In this document: piece after piece, positions 1 through 8,100 of the stretch | Numbering within the stretch: the stretch's first letter is position 1 | Layout: every line of letters begins with the position of its first letter | NCBI GenBank assembly: GCA_049644265.1 | Contig: JBARRO010000065.1 | Location: 1 to 43,292 of the forward strand | From: JBARRO01 sp049644265 | GTDB taxonomy: Bacteria > Bacteroidota > Ignavibacteria > UBA10030 | DNA length: 43,292 nt | Direction: 5' to 3' | Made by a program: the position numbers and the translations under genes | The notes under the pieces: generated by a model | Seen by the model: only the letters and a program-made list of their open reading frames with translations | The model's database searches: none | What the model was told of the DNA's origin: nothing

Positions 1-639
1 CGCCTGATCCAATCGCAGGAGCAGGAGCGCCAGCGGATTGCCAACGAGCTGCACGACAGCCTGGGTCAAACCCTGCTTGTCATCAAGAATCGAATGCTGA
101 TGATGCTTCAGGCGCGCCCCGGGGAAAAGGAGCTCGACGAAACCTCCGGCCTTGTTTCGCAAACGATCGAAGAGGTGCGGAATATCTCGCATAACCTCAG
201 GCCGCACCAGCTGGACCAACTTGGAGTGACGAAGACCATTCGGGCTCTGGTAAAGCAGGTGGCCGAGTCCTCTCCTATTCAATTCTCGGTGGATGTGGAA
301 GAAATTGACGACATACTGGTGGGGGATGAAGACATAGGATTATTTCGTATCATTCAGGAGAGCTTGAGCAACATCGTGAAACACTCTGGTGCCGCAAGCG
401 GCCGGGTCTCTATAAAGAGGGCTGTCGCCGGGATCGAGGTCACGATTACAGACGACGGGAAGGGAATGGATGTCACACATGAACGCTTGCGTGAGGAGTT
501 GGGAAAGGGATTCGGACTTTCGGGAATGGAAGAGAGAGCGAAGATGTTTGGGTGGAAGATGGAGGTTCGGTCGCAGCTGAATAACGGGACGGAGGTGAGG
601 GTGGAGATTGGAAGGAGCAAGAACATGGATGAGGGTTGA
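1..639 (+). CDS. Sensor histidine kinase, NarX/DegS type (5' end missing)
   Basis: The reading frame is open from base 1, so the start and any sensory or membrane part lie upstream of the window. The visible 212 residues hold a HisKA_3 dimerisation/phosphoacceptor domain (residues 1-75 of the fragment; motif ERQRIANELHDSLGQ, phospho-His at fragment residue 18). A HATPase_c domain follows, with an N-box (IIQESLSNIVKH) and G-boxes (DDGKGMD and GFGLSGMEERA). This family autophosphorylates the His and passes phosphate to a NarL/FixJ-type regulator. The regulator at 1176 on the same strand is the obvious partner, although 536 bases of repeats separate the two. The stop codon (637-639) lies inside a 7-bp-period array that starts near 627, so the last few residues are repeat-encoded. 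The stimulus cannot be inferred. Confidence 0.93.
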   Translation, partial: RLIQSQEQERQRIANELHDSLGQTLLVIKNRMLMMLQARPGEKELDETSGLVSQTIEEVRNISHNLRPHQLDQLGVTKTIRALVKQVAESSPIQFSVDVEEIDDILVGDEDIGLFRIIQESLSNIVKHSGAASGRVSIKRAVAGIEVTITDDGKGMDVTHERLREELGKGFGLSGMEERAKMFGWKMEVRSQLNNGTEVRVEIGRSKNMDEG

Positions 640-696
640 TGGATGATGGAGAAAGAAATATTGAACATTGAATAATTAATGTTGAATGAGAAAGAG
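627..696. repeat. Degenerate 7-bp-period array overlapping the kinase stop codon
   Basis: Ten consecutive 7-mers read GGATGAG, GGTTGAT, GGATGAT, GGAGAAA, GAAATAT, TGAACAT, TGAATAA, TTAATGT, TGAATGA, GAAAGAG. The period is exactly 7 while the unit drifts. The TGA stop of the kinase is inside unit 2. Confidence 0.7.
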
Positions 697-700
697 AGCC

Positions 701-951
701 CCATGGTGAGCGAAGGCGAACCATATAACGCGGATAAACGACCCCGTGCTTTTGGACACCTCCATCCTTCGCCTCCGCTCAGGATGGTAAGAGAGAGTTG
801 CCCGATCAATCGTAGAAACATTTCAGACCATGGTGAGCGCCCGCCTGCCTCGTGGAAACCAAAATGGCGGGCAAGTAGGCGAACCACGTAACGCGGATAA
901 ATGACCTTGTGGTTTTCAGACACCCCATCCTTCGCCTTCGCTCAGGATGGT
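701..951. repeat. Two direct copies of a palindrome-ended intergenic repeat
   Basis: Copy 1 (701-790) and copy 2 (828-951) both begin CCATGGTGAGCG, share a core ACGCGGATAAA, and end in a hairpin of the form CCATCCTTCGCC / CGCTCAGGATGG (763-786 and 925-950). Copy 2 carries about 35 extra bases (839-880) that contain their own inverted repeat, GCCCGCC (839-845) and GGCGGGC (866-872). The 640-1175 interval between kinase and regulator is made almost entirely of repeats; I see no gene in it. Confidence 0.7.
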
Positions 952-1050
952 AACAAGCCTTTCCCGCATGCTCTTAGCGGGAATCTGAAATATCCGTAAA
1001 CAGAGCTATTGGAAGGATTGTCCTTCTTAACATCATCCTCATTTGATCAG

Positions 1051-1097
1051 ACCCCCGCTAAAAACATGTCCCGAAGGGATCCCTTTGGGACGGGGGT
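1051..1097. repeat. Large nested inverted repeat upstream of the response regulator
   Basis: An outer stem ACCCCCG (1051-1057) pairs with CGGGGGT (1091-1097). It encloses a 24-base near-palindrome from GTCCC at 1068 to GGGAC at 1091, with a single mismatched pair. CATCA (1031) and TGATG (1097-1101) could extend the stem outward. It could be a REP-like element or a leader structure for the regulator 79 bases downstream. No U-run follows, so it is not a standard terminator. Confidence 0.6.
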
Positions 1098-1175
1098 GAT
1101 GATTCTGTTTGAAGGAGTTCCTATTTGATATTCCTGGTCTATCCCTAATTTATCATTGATCTCTTCCCTCTGCAA

Positions 1176-1835
1176 TTGAAATCCTTTACTATCACATTGG
1201 TCATCGCTGACGATCATCCGCTTTTTCGAACTGGGGTTCGACAAGCACTTGAGCGCGACGGACAATTCAAAGTGCTTGCCGAGGCTGGCGACGGAGAACA
1301 AGCTCTGCGACTTATTCAGGAGCTTCACCCTGCGGTCGCGGTTCTGGACATCAATATGCCACGCCTTTCAGGACTCGATGTTGTGCGAAGGTTGAAAGAC
1401 GTACAAGAACCGCCTCACTTGGTCCTTTTGACGATGTTTGACGACGAAGAGATGCTGAACGAAGCGATGGACCTGGGAGTGAAGGCGTATCTTCTGAAAG
1501 AGAGCGCCTCTGTGGATATCGCGAACGCGGTGAATGCTGTTGTCGAAGGCCGGTACTATGTGAGTCCAACGCTCACAGGAAAATTATTGAACCGGAAAGA
1601 GAAGCGGGCCTCGTTCGAGGCTGAAAACAAGGGGCTTCAGCAGCTTAGTCCTACAGAACGGAAGATCCTCAAACTAATTTCAGAATCGAAAACGAGCAAG
1701 GAAATCGCCGACGTCTTGTTTCTTTCTCAGAAGACCGTCGACAACTATCGCTTCAAAATTTCTGAAAAGCTCAACCTTCGCGGCAGCTACAGCCTGCTGA
1801 AATTTGCGCTGGAGAACAAGGAGCAGCTTACTTGA
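1176..1835 (+). CDS. NarL/FixJ-family response regulator
   Basis: This 219-aa DNA-binding response regulator has a receiver domain (residues 5-120) with the acidic pair D12-D13 and phosphoacceptor D58 in AVLDINMPRLSG. It also has the conserved T/S (LLTMFDD) and K (AYLLKES). A LuxR-type helix-turn-helix spans about 153-215 (LSPTERKILKLI, SKEIADVLFLSQKTVDNY). Phosphorylation is expected to come from the kinase at 1-639. The only sensible start is TTG at 1176: the frame is closed by TAA at 1146, and no ATG or GTG lies between that stop and the first beta strand. No clear Shine-Dalgarno sequence is present. Target genes are unknown. Confidence 0.93.
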   Translation: MKSFTITLVIADDHPLFRTGVRQALERDGQFKVLAEAGDGEQALRLIQELHPAVAVLDINMPRLSGLDVVRRLKDVQEPPHLVLLTMFDDEEMLNEAMDLGVKAYLLKESASVDIANAVNAVVEGRYYVSPTLTGKLLNRKEKRASFEAENKGLQQLSPTERKILKLISESKTSKEIADVLFLSQKTVDNYRFKISEKLNLRGSYSLLKFALENKEQLT

Positions 1836-1861
1836 TTCTTATCGTATCCACGCTAGCTCAA

Positions 1862-2566
1862 CTACTCCGTCAAACCCATCTCCTTTAGCCTACGTACCAG
1901 CTCCTCCATCTTCCTCAAGTTATCTTTGACAATGCGATTCAGAATTTCGACTTTTTCAGCTTCGGCATAGTCCGTAATCGGCTTCTCAGAAAATGGCGCA
2001 ATCCGATAGTAGAACTCTGACGCTACGGACTTCTTTGTGTCTTCCTTGAATCCCATCCAATCAGCTACGTCTCGAGCGTAAGCATGTTCCAGGACCCACA
2101 GAAACTGATTTCGTAATGCGGGATTGAACGAAGCCCAATTTGAAACCACTCGTTCTGGAACGGTCAGGGCGTAATAAACAATGTAATCCCACAGCATCTC
2201 AGAAAATTCAATGTTTTTCCAACTAATCGTATTCAAATTCAAGAGGAACTTCATCAACCTTGAATCACTTAATCCCCTGATTCTCCAATTATCAAAGAGC
2301 GAATCCCTTAGGTCAAAATCGCCGTCCAAATCCCCAAACAAGTCGTTCGTGCAAAGATGATTGCCCTGATTTTCTCTACGAAACAAGTCAAAAAGTGAGT
2401 CGAGCTCTTGCTGGGAGGGTTTCTTGTTCCGAAGTTCCTTCTTGATCAGCGCTCGGATTTTGCTCCCAACACAGTTTGCCGAATCGTTCTGACTCGAAGA
2501 ATATGCAGTTTGGAAAAATAGATGCAGAAATAGGAGGAGCGTAAGCATGCTGATTCTGGCAAACAT
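1862..2566 (-). CDS. Secreted hypothetical protein
   Basis: This is a 234-aa protein I do not recognise. It begins with a signal peptide (MFARISMLTLLLFLHLFFQTAYSS, cleavage probably near residue 24), followed by a charged, helical, low-glycine body. A short acidic stretch FGDLDGDFDLRD lies at about residue 77. The start at 2566 is supported by GGTGAG five bases upstream; a second Met at residue 7 is possible. It sits 42 bases after the lipoprotein gene on the same strand, so the two are probably co-transcribed. Its DNA is visibly more A+T-rich than neighbouring genes, which hints at separate origin. It converges on the regulator gene, with only 26 bases between the stops. Confidence 0.75.
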   Translation of the reverse strand: MFARISMLTLLLFLHLFFQTAYSSSQNDSANCVGSKIRALIKKELRNKKPSQQELDSLFDLFRRENQGNHLCTNDLFGDLDGDFDLRDSLFDNWRIRGLSDSRLMKFLLNLNTISWKNIEFSEMLWDYIVYYALTVPERVVSNWASFNPALRNQFLWVLEHAYARDVADWMGFKEDTKKSVASEFYYRIAPFSEKPITDYAEAEKVEILNRIVKDNLRKMEELVRRLKEMGLTE

Positions 2567-2608
2567 GTTCTCACCGACATTGAAGACGCAGTCCTGCGAA
2601 CAACTCTC

Positions 2609-3403
2609 CTACTTGAATTTTATCGTCACCTTCGGATTCAGCTCTATCTTTATCCCTTTCGCTTCCTTCATCAGTTTCTTCTGTTCTTCCACCGACGCTG
2701 TTTCCGCCTGCGTGAGTCTGTTGAATCCCTTTTCGTCCGCGAGGAGCTTGTCGAAATCGATGTCCGCCAAGACAACACTGTACGAGCTTTTGAAACTCGC
2801 GTCCGACTCCACAATCGTTCCCTGCACCTCGACCGCCGTATAGATTTTCAGTCCCTCCAGAAACATCCTCATTGCCATGACCGACATCTGTTCCTCCTCT
2901 TTTGACTGCTTTTTCTTCTTCTCCTCTTTCTTCTGCTCTTTTGGCGGAGGCATGTTAATAATCAGTGTCGCGGGGGACCCGGGAATAAACTGAAACGCGA
3001 TCTTGTCGTCCTTGTTCACCGGCGCAGAGATGGAAAAGCTCCCCGAGTCGGACTTCGATTTCTCCGACGGCCACATGCTCAGCTTCAGTTTGCTCACGTC
3101 TTCAAACCTGAACAACGCCTTGTATCCATGACCATTCTCCCTCACAACTTCCTCCTCCGAAACAAACCGGACTCCCGGTCCCATATCCGATGCCATTTCG
3201 TCGAAGTCGGGCTTTTTCGAGTCCGTGGAATTCATTTCACCGGCCGTTGAATCCATGCCAAAGGAGAACTTCTTGTTGCCGTAGACCACCGTTTGTTCCA
3301 CGGTTCCGCTTCCGTCCGTTGCCACCCAGACGATCGTTCGCGAGGTAAAACAACCCGAAAGCAGGAACAACAAAAGAAATCCGAAAGCGAACGCGTTTCT
3401 CAT
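2609..3403 (-). CDS. Putative lipoprotein
   Basis: This 264-aa protein starts with a lipoprotein signal (MRNAFAFGFLLLFLLSGC, lipobox LLSGC, lipidated Cys at residue 18), so it should be anchored in an outer or inner membrane leaflet. The body is mainly beta-type. A highly charged Lys/Glu linker (about residues 150-170, PPPKEQKKEEKKKKQSKEEE) separates two halves. I cannot assign a named family. The frame stays open 80 codons further upstream, but that extension runs into the phosphoesterase gene. The ATG at 3403 is preferred because it gives a perfect lipoprotein signal. Confidence 0.8.
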   Translation of the reverse strand: MRNAFAFGFLLLFLLSGCFTSRTIVWVATDGSGTVEQTVVYGNKKFSFGMDSTAGEMNSTDSKKPDFDEMASDMGPGVRFVSEEEVVRENGHGYKALFRFEDVSKLKLSMWPSEKSKSDSGSFSISAPVNKDDKIAFQFIPGSPATLIINMPPPKEQKKEEKKKKQSKEEEQMSVMAMRMFLEGLKIYTAVEVQGTIVESDASFKSSYSVVLADIDFDKLLADEKGFNRLTQAETASVEEQKKLMKEAKGIKIELNPKVTIKFK

Positions 3404-3431
3404 TGGGCATCTCTGGTGATTGGTATACATG

Positions 3432-4310
3432 TCAACGACGAGTTCCTTCTTCGTCCAACGCGATATGTTCGGGAATTTTGTCCAGCGCATAGTATTGGTG
3501 CGTAATGCTCCCCGGCCGGACGGTGACGATGCGAATCCCGGAAGGATCGATTCCCAATGGAAGGCCGACCGGCCCGGTTGTAACCATCTCGAGCGACTTA
3601 TCCTGCCCGTATGCGTTGGCATGGAGATGGCCCGCGAAAACATTCTTCACCCCCAGTTCCTTGAAGAGCTTCAAATATTCCGCCCGGATCTTCTTCGGCA
3701 TATTAAAATACCCGTTAACCTCTCCGGCGCGCTTGAGGAACCAGGGATGGTGCTGGAAGAGGATGGTTGGTGAGTTTGGAGTTTTGAGTTTCGGGTTTCG
3801 AGTAGATGCCTCGCTGAGGGTTTGTTGCAGCCATTTTTTCTGGTGGAGCGCGTCGTCTTTCACGCGAGACGGATCCTTGATGAGCGAGCTGTTCAGGACG
3901 ATAAATTTCACTCCGTGCCGGTCGAAGGAATAATAGTCGGGCCCAAACTCTTTTCGGTAGTGTTGCAACAAGGACTTCGTCGGCCTGTTGCCTACATCAT
4001 GGTTCCCGGGGACAAGATACAGCGGAATCGTCGTGTCCAGCATTGCGAAGGTTTCCTTGAACGCAGCGATCTGCTTCTTGTTTCCCTCCTTGTTCACAAG
4101 ATCCCCGGTCACCACGACAAAATCCGGATGAAGCTTGTTGACCGCTGCAATTGCCTTCCTGGCGTTCTCGCGTTCGTGCTTGAAGTTCTTTCCGATCCGA
4201 TACATTCCAAACTGCGGGTCCGACATTTGAACGAAGAAGAAAGGTTTGTCGACCTGGCCGAGCAACAAGCCCGGTAGGAATAGACCGAAGAGAAGGTAAT
4301 GTTTTTTCAT
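3432..4310 (-). CDS. CPPED1-like calcineurin-type phosphoesterase, exported
   Basis: This 292-aa protein has a signal peptide (MKKHYLLFGLFLPGLLLG) and the metallophosphoesterase motifs in order: SDPQFG (D31, with Gln where most members have His), GDLVN (D70), GNHD (102-105), FQHHPW and GHLHAN near the C-terminus. The DPQFG variant is characteristic of the CPPED1-like subgroup, which hydrolyses phosphoesters with a dinuclear metal site. The true substrate is unknown. The frame extends 28 codons upstream of 4310, but that part lacks a signal sequence. Residues about 169-180 (between the GNHD and FQHHPW motifs) are encoded by a 7-bp-period tandem array (3772-3806), seen here as a surface-loop insertion. 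The gene is followed by the lipoprotein gene 28 bases later. Confidence 0.9.
   Translation of the reverse strand: MKKHYLLFGLFLPGLLLGQVDKPFFFVQMSDPQFGMYRIGKNFKHERENARKAIAAVNKLHPDFVVVTGDLVNKEGNKKQIAAFKETFAMLDTTIPLYLVPGNHDVGNRPTKSLLQHYRKEFGPDYYSFDRHGVKFIVLNSSLIKDPSRVKDDALHQKKWLQQTLSEASTRNPKLKTPNSPTILFQHHPWFLKRAGEVNGYFNMPKKIRAEYLKLFKELGVKNVFAGHLHANAYGQDKSLEMVTTGPVGLPLGIDPSGIRIVTVRPGSITHQYYALDKIPEHIALDEEGTRR
3772..3806. repeat. 7-bp-period array inside the phosphoesterase gene
   Basis: On the plus strand the units are GAGTTTG, GAGTTTT, GAGTTTC, GGGTTTC, GAGTAGA: five exact 7-mers in coding DNA. On the coding strand they give the loop residues STRNPKLKTPNS. Thirty-five bases are not a multiple of three, but the frame is intact across the array. 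Confidence 0.75.
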
Positions 4311-4368
4311 AGGGGGAGAATATAGGAAGGATGGAGGAGAAATGGAAATGGGTGGTGTGGCCTTCGTC

Positions 4369-4473
4369 CGACGGGACGCCGTCCCGTCGAGCAAAGGTGA
4401 TTTGCCGGGACCTCAGAACATGGTTCGACTTCCCGCCAAAAAGACGGCGGGCGCCTGCCTACCGCAGGCAGGC
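4369..4473. repeat. Cluster of three GC-rich palindromes
   Basis: There are three separate hairpins: 4369-4389 (CGACGGGACG, centre C, CGTCCCGTCG); 4432-4451 (CCCGCC ... GGCGGG); and 4453-4473 (GCCTGCCT, ACCGC loop, AGGCAGGC). None is followed by a T-run that would make it a terminator. The second resembles, in inverted orientation, the insertion at 839-872. They look like REP-type elements. The whole 4311-4717 interval holds these hairpins, then a pyrimidine-rich array, and no gene. Confidence 0.65.
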
Positions 4474-4485
4474 TCACTATGACAG

Positions 4486-4613
4486 TGTTTTTCCTTTTCC
4501 TTTTACCTTTTACCTTCCCTAATCGCCTCCTCTGGCCTCTTCTGTCTGCCGTCTGTCGTCTGCAATCTGCTCCTCCCTTTTCCTTTTACCTTTTACCTTC
4601 TTCCTTTCTTCTT
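4486..4613. repeat. Pyrimidine-rich 7-bp-period array
   Basis: Two near-identical blocks of CCTTTTCCTTTTACCTTTTA type (about 4493-4517 and 4579-4603) flank a middle block GTCTGCC, GTCTGTC, GTCTGCA, ATCTGCT. All run at a 7-base period. Almost no purines occur over about 120 bases of the plus strand. Confidence 0.65.
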
Positions 4614-4717
4614 AGAGTACTTCCCCCCTTCTCAAAAGTGAGAATCTCCTCTGTTTATTGGCCCTTTCCAGATGCAGATTGGCACCACAATGTGCCATGC
4701 AACCTACCACGAAAGAC

Positions 4718-5080
4718 ATGATGAAACTCCTCATAGTTGATGACAACTCCATGATGCGGCAGACCATCAGAACGATTGTGGCCTCGCCCGTCGATGAAGT
4801 CGTGGAATGCGGCGACGGATCGACCGTGATTCCTGCCTACGAGGCCCTCCGGCCCGACTGGGTGTTGATGGATGTCAAGATGCAGGGAATGAACGGCATC
4901 CAGGCAACGCGCAAATTAAAAGCCGCCCACCCCGAGGCGCGCGTCGTCATAGTCTCGAACAGCAATGATCAGGAGTTTCGGGATGCAGCAACGGCCGCAG
5001 GCGCGGAAGATTACTTTCTAAAGGACAATCTTCCTGCCATCCGGCAACGGTTGGATGTATTACCGAAACGTGAGAGTTGA
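4718..5080 (+). CDS. Single-domain response regulator (CheY-like receiver)
   Basis: This is a receiver domain of about 120 aa with no output domain. It has an acidic pair (IVDDNS), phosphoacceptor Asp in LMDVKMQGMNG, conserved Ser/Thr (VIVSNSND) and Lys (YFLKD). Such proteins act through protein-protein contact or as phosphate shuttles. The start is uncertain: ATG occurs at 4697, 4718 and 4721. I prefer 4718 or 4721, where GAAAG lies just upstream and the receiver begins normally. The gene is 88 bases ahead of the giant surface-protein gene on the same strand, but the only partner kinase visible is at the left edge of the window, so its role is unknown. Confidence 0.88.
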   Translation: MMKLLIVDDNSMMRQTIRTIVASPVDEVVECGDGSTVIPAYEALRPDWVLMDVKMQGMNGIQATRKLKAAHPEARVVIVSNSNDQEFRDAATAAGAEDYFLKDNLPAIRQRLDVLPKRES

Positions 5081-5112
5081 TGTACTGGTTCTTCTCACGC
5101 AGCTCACTGCCG

Positions 5113-5142
5113 TTCTCAAGTCAACGTTTTCACGTTTATAAC
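5113..5142 (+). promoter_or_regulatory. Possible promoter of the giant surface-protein gene
   Basis: TTCTCA (5113-5118), an 18-base spacer and TATAAC (5137-5142) lie about 27 bases before the start codon. The match to the sigma-70 consensus is partial, so the call is tentative. Confidence 0.3.
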
Positions 5143-5168
5143 TGCTTGGATGAACTATGGGAGGCCTT

Positions 5169-8100
5169 ATGAAACGATTTCTTACCATCGTAACTCTTCT
5201 TGCTCTGTTCCTGAGCCCCTCGTTCAAGGGTCTTGCACAACAGCTGGTGCCGTTCATTATCGGGTATAGTCCAACAGCCGCACGGCCGCTTCAGTCTGTG
5301 ACCGTCGGGGGCACCGGATTCAGTTATACGCTGTCGGACAACACCGTCTTCGTCGGCGGCGTCCGCGCCTCGGTCAGCTCCTCATCCGAGGGAAGCGTCA
5401 CCTTCTCCATCCCCTACGGTGCGACCTACGCGCCGATCAAAACCACAACGCTCTACCATAAGACCCGCTGGTCGGAACTTCCCTTTACTCCCATCTTCAC
5501 CGGCGGCGATCTCGAAGCAAGTTCGATGGCTCCCAAGATCGACCTCGACCACGGAACAAAAGTCGGTGCTTTTGCGACCGGCGATATCGACGGCGACGGA
5601 AAGCCGGATCTTGTCGTCGGTAACTATAACGGTATCGGAAATTTTCAGGATTGGTTCTTTTCCGTGTACCGCAATACGAGCAGTGGATCCACGATCTCCT
5701 TCGCACCCAAGGTCAATATCAATTCGGGTGCGGGAATCAGCCACGTGTATATCGAGGACATGAACGGAGACGGAAAGCTCGACGTTATCACCGTCAATTC
5801 CAAAGAGCCGACGAATGTCATCTCAATCCATTACAACACGAGCACTCCGGGGAGCATTAGTTTCCAATCACCGATTTTCTTCGGCGCGAATATCAGTCCG
5901 TCTATTACTGTCACCGACCTGGCGATTGGAGATATCGACGGGGACGGTTTTCTTGACCTAGCCGTCATCTACAACATCCAGTACTTCCGGGTCTACAAGA
6001 ACAGCGAAAGCCTCTCCTGGTCATTTGCCTACGAGGACAATTCAATCGGCTATCCGATCGGCGTCGTGATGGGGGACTTCAACAGCGACGGCAGGGCCGA
6101 CGTGGCAATCTCACGACAGAACGGGCTTGACTACGTCAGCATGTACCAAAACACCAGCATACCCGGAACGGTTTCGTTTACCAAGCTTCCGACTCTCCCC
6201 TCGGGAGGGAGCCAGCCGGAACATCTTTACAAAGGTGACTTCGACGGCGACGGAAAAGTCGATTTGTTCGTCACCGAGGGTGCTACCGGCTCGATTTACT
6301 TCTATCGGAGAACCTCAGCCGCGTTTGGCTTCGCCGCCCCCGTTCCCATCAGTGCATCGAACGAACAGTATGCAGGCCTCGGCGATGTCGACGGCGACGG
6401 AAAGGTGGACGTGGTTCTGCCCTATTTAGGCACAAACGTTCGTGTGTACAGGAACCTGAGCACCAGTGGGACGATTTCCTTCGCTGGCGGGATCGGTTAC
6501 CCCTCAGGAGACGGAGCCGCGAACGTGAGCGTTGCAGACCTGAACGCCGACGGAAAGCCCGAGATACTCGTCCGCCATAGTTATGCCAACGAGAATATCA
6601 TCTCCATCCTCCGAAACGATCTTCTCCCGTACTCCCTTTCCAGAACGTTTATCTCCCTTTCATCGAATACCGTCCTCTCCGGCGACACCATCGTGGTTTC
6701 GATGGTGCCGAGGGACAATAACGGAAACCACACGTATCTTCCGGGCCAGAACGTGACGTTCTCCCTCACCGGCGGCGGTACGAGCACGGGAACGTTCGGC
6801 ACAATAACGCTGGACAATGGAACCGGCGCCTACACGGCAAAGCTCCGTGGCGTCACGGCAGGGACGGCACGAACCGTGTCGGCAACAATCAACGGGAGAG
6901 CCATCGCCTCAACTCTGCCTTCGCTGACCGTCACTCCCGGTTCTGTGTCGACCTCGCAATCGGTCTTAACGGTCTCCAGCTCTCACGTCGTAAAGAATGG
7001 TACACTCGCCTTTACACTCAGGGCAAAGGATGTGAACGGGAACAATCTTACGACGGGCGGATTGACGGTGGTGTTTAGTCTGTCCGGGAACGGCACGAGC
7101 GCCGGCACGTTCAGTCCCGTTTCCGATTTCAGCAATGGATTGTACGCCACGACATTTACCGGCACTGTCGCCGGGACCAGCCGGGTACTCGTGACAACCA
7201 TCGGTGGACAACAGCTGACATCCTCAGCACCTTCGATCCAGGTCGAGCCGAACGATCCGGTCGCTGCGAATTCCACCATATCGATTTCGTCTCACACAAT
7301 CCAATCCGGCACATCGACGACCGTGACCATGCAGACAAAGAACATCTTCGGTTCTGCGTTGATTGAGGGCGGACATACGGCTGCGTTCTTCCTCGATGGC
7401 AGCGGAACGAGCGCGGGAACTCTTGAACCGGTTATCAACAATAACGACGGAACCTATTCGGCAACGCTGACCGGCACAACGGCCGGAACGTTGCGGCTTG
7501 TTGGCGGAACAATCGACGGACAGCCTTTGACGAACCCTCTTTCGAATACATTCACTGTTATCCCGGGCCCGTTTTCGCTGAGCGGTTCAACGCTGACCGT
7601 TGCGCCGAACCCCATTCCCTCCGGAACCGTTTCTACCATCACCTTCCAGTCAAAAGACGCGGCCGGAAATAACATCCCTCAAACAAATCTCACGGTCCAA
7701 TTTTCATTTCGCGCTCCCAACGTCGGCGGAGGCGGCACCAGCACAGCCATTATCGGAACGGTCGGCAACAACAACGACGGATCGTACACGGCAACCCTGA
7801 AGGGCGTGGTTGCAGGAACACCTTCTATTCTTGATGTTGACGTCTCCAGTGTCATCGGCGGCGGGAATAAAACAAACGGGGAGCCGTTTGTCACGGTTGT
7901 TCCGGGCGCAGTCTCAACCCAGCAATCCATTCTCAGTCTCAGTCAGCCGAGTATACCGACCGGGCTGACGACGGAGTTCAAACTTCAGGCAAAGGATTCT
8001 GTTGGAAATCTTCTCACCGCGGGTGGGGCAACGGTTGTGTTCTCCCTTCAGGGCGGGGGAACAAGCAACGGTAATCTGGGCGGCGTGACCGATCATAACG

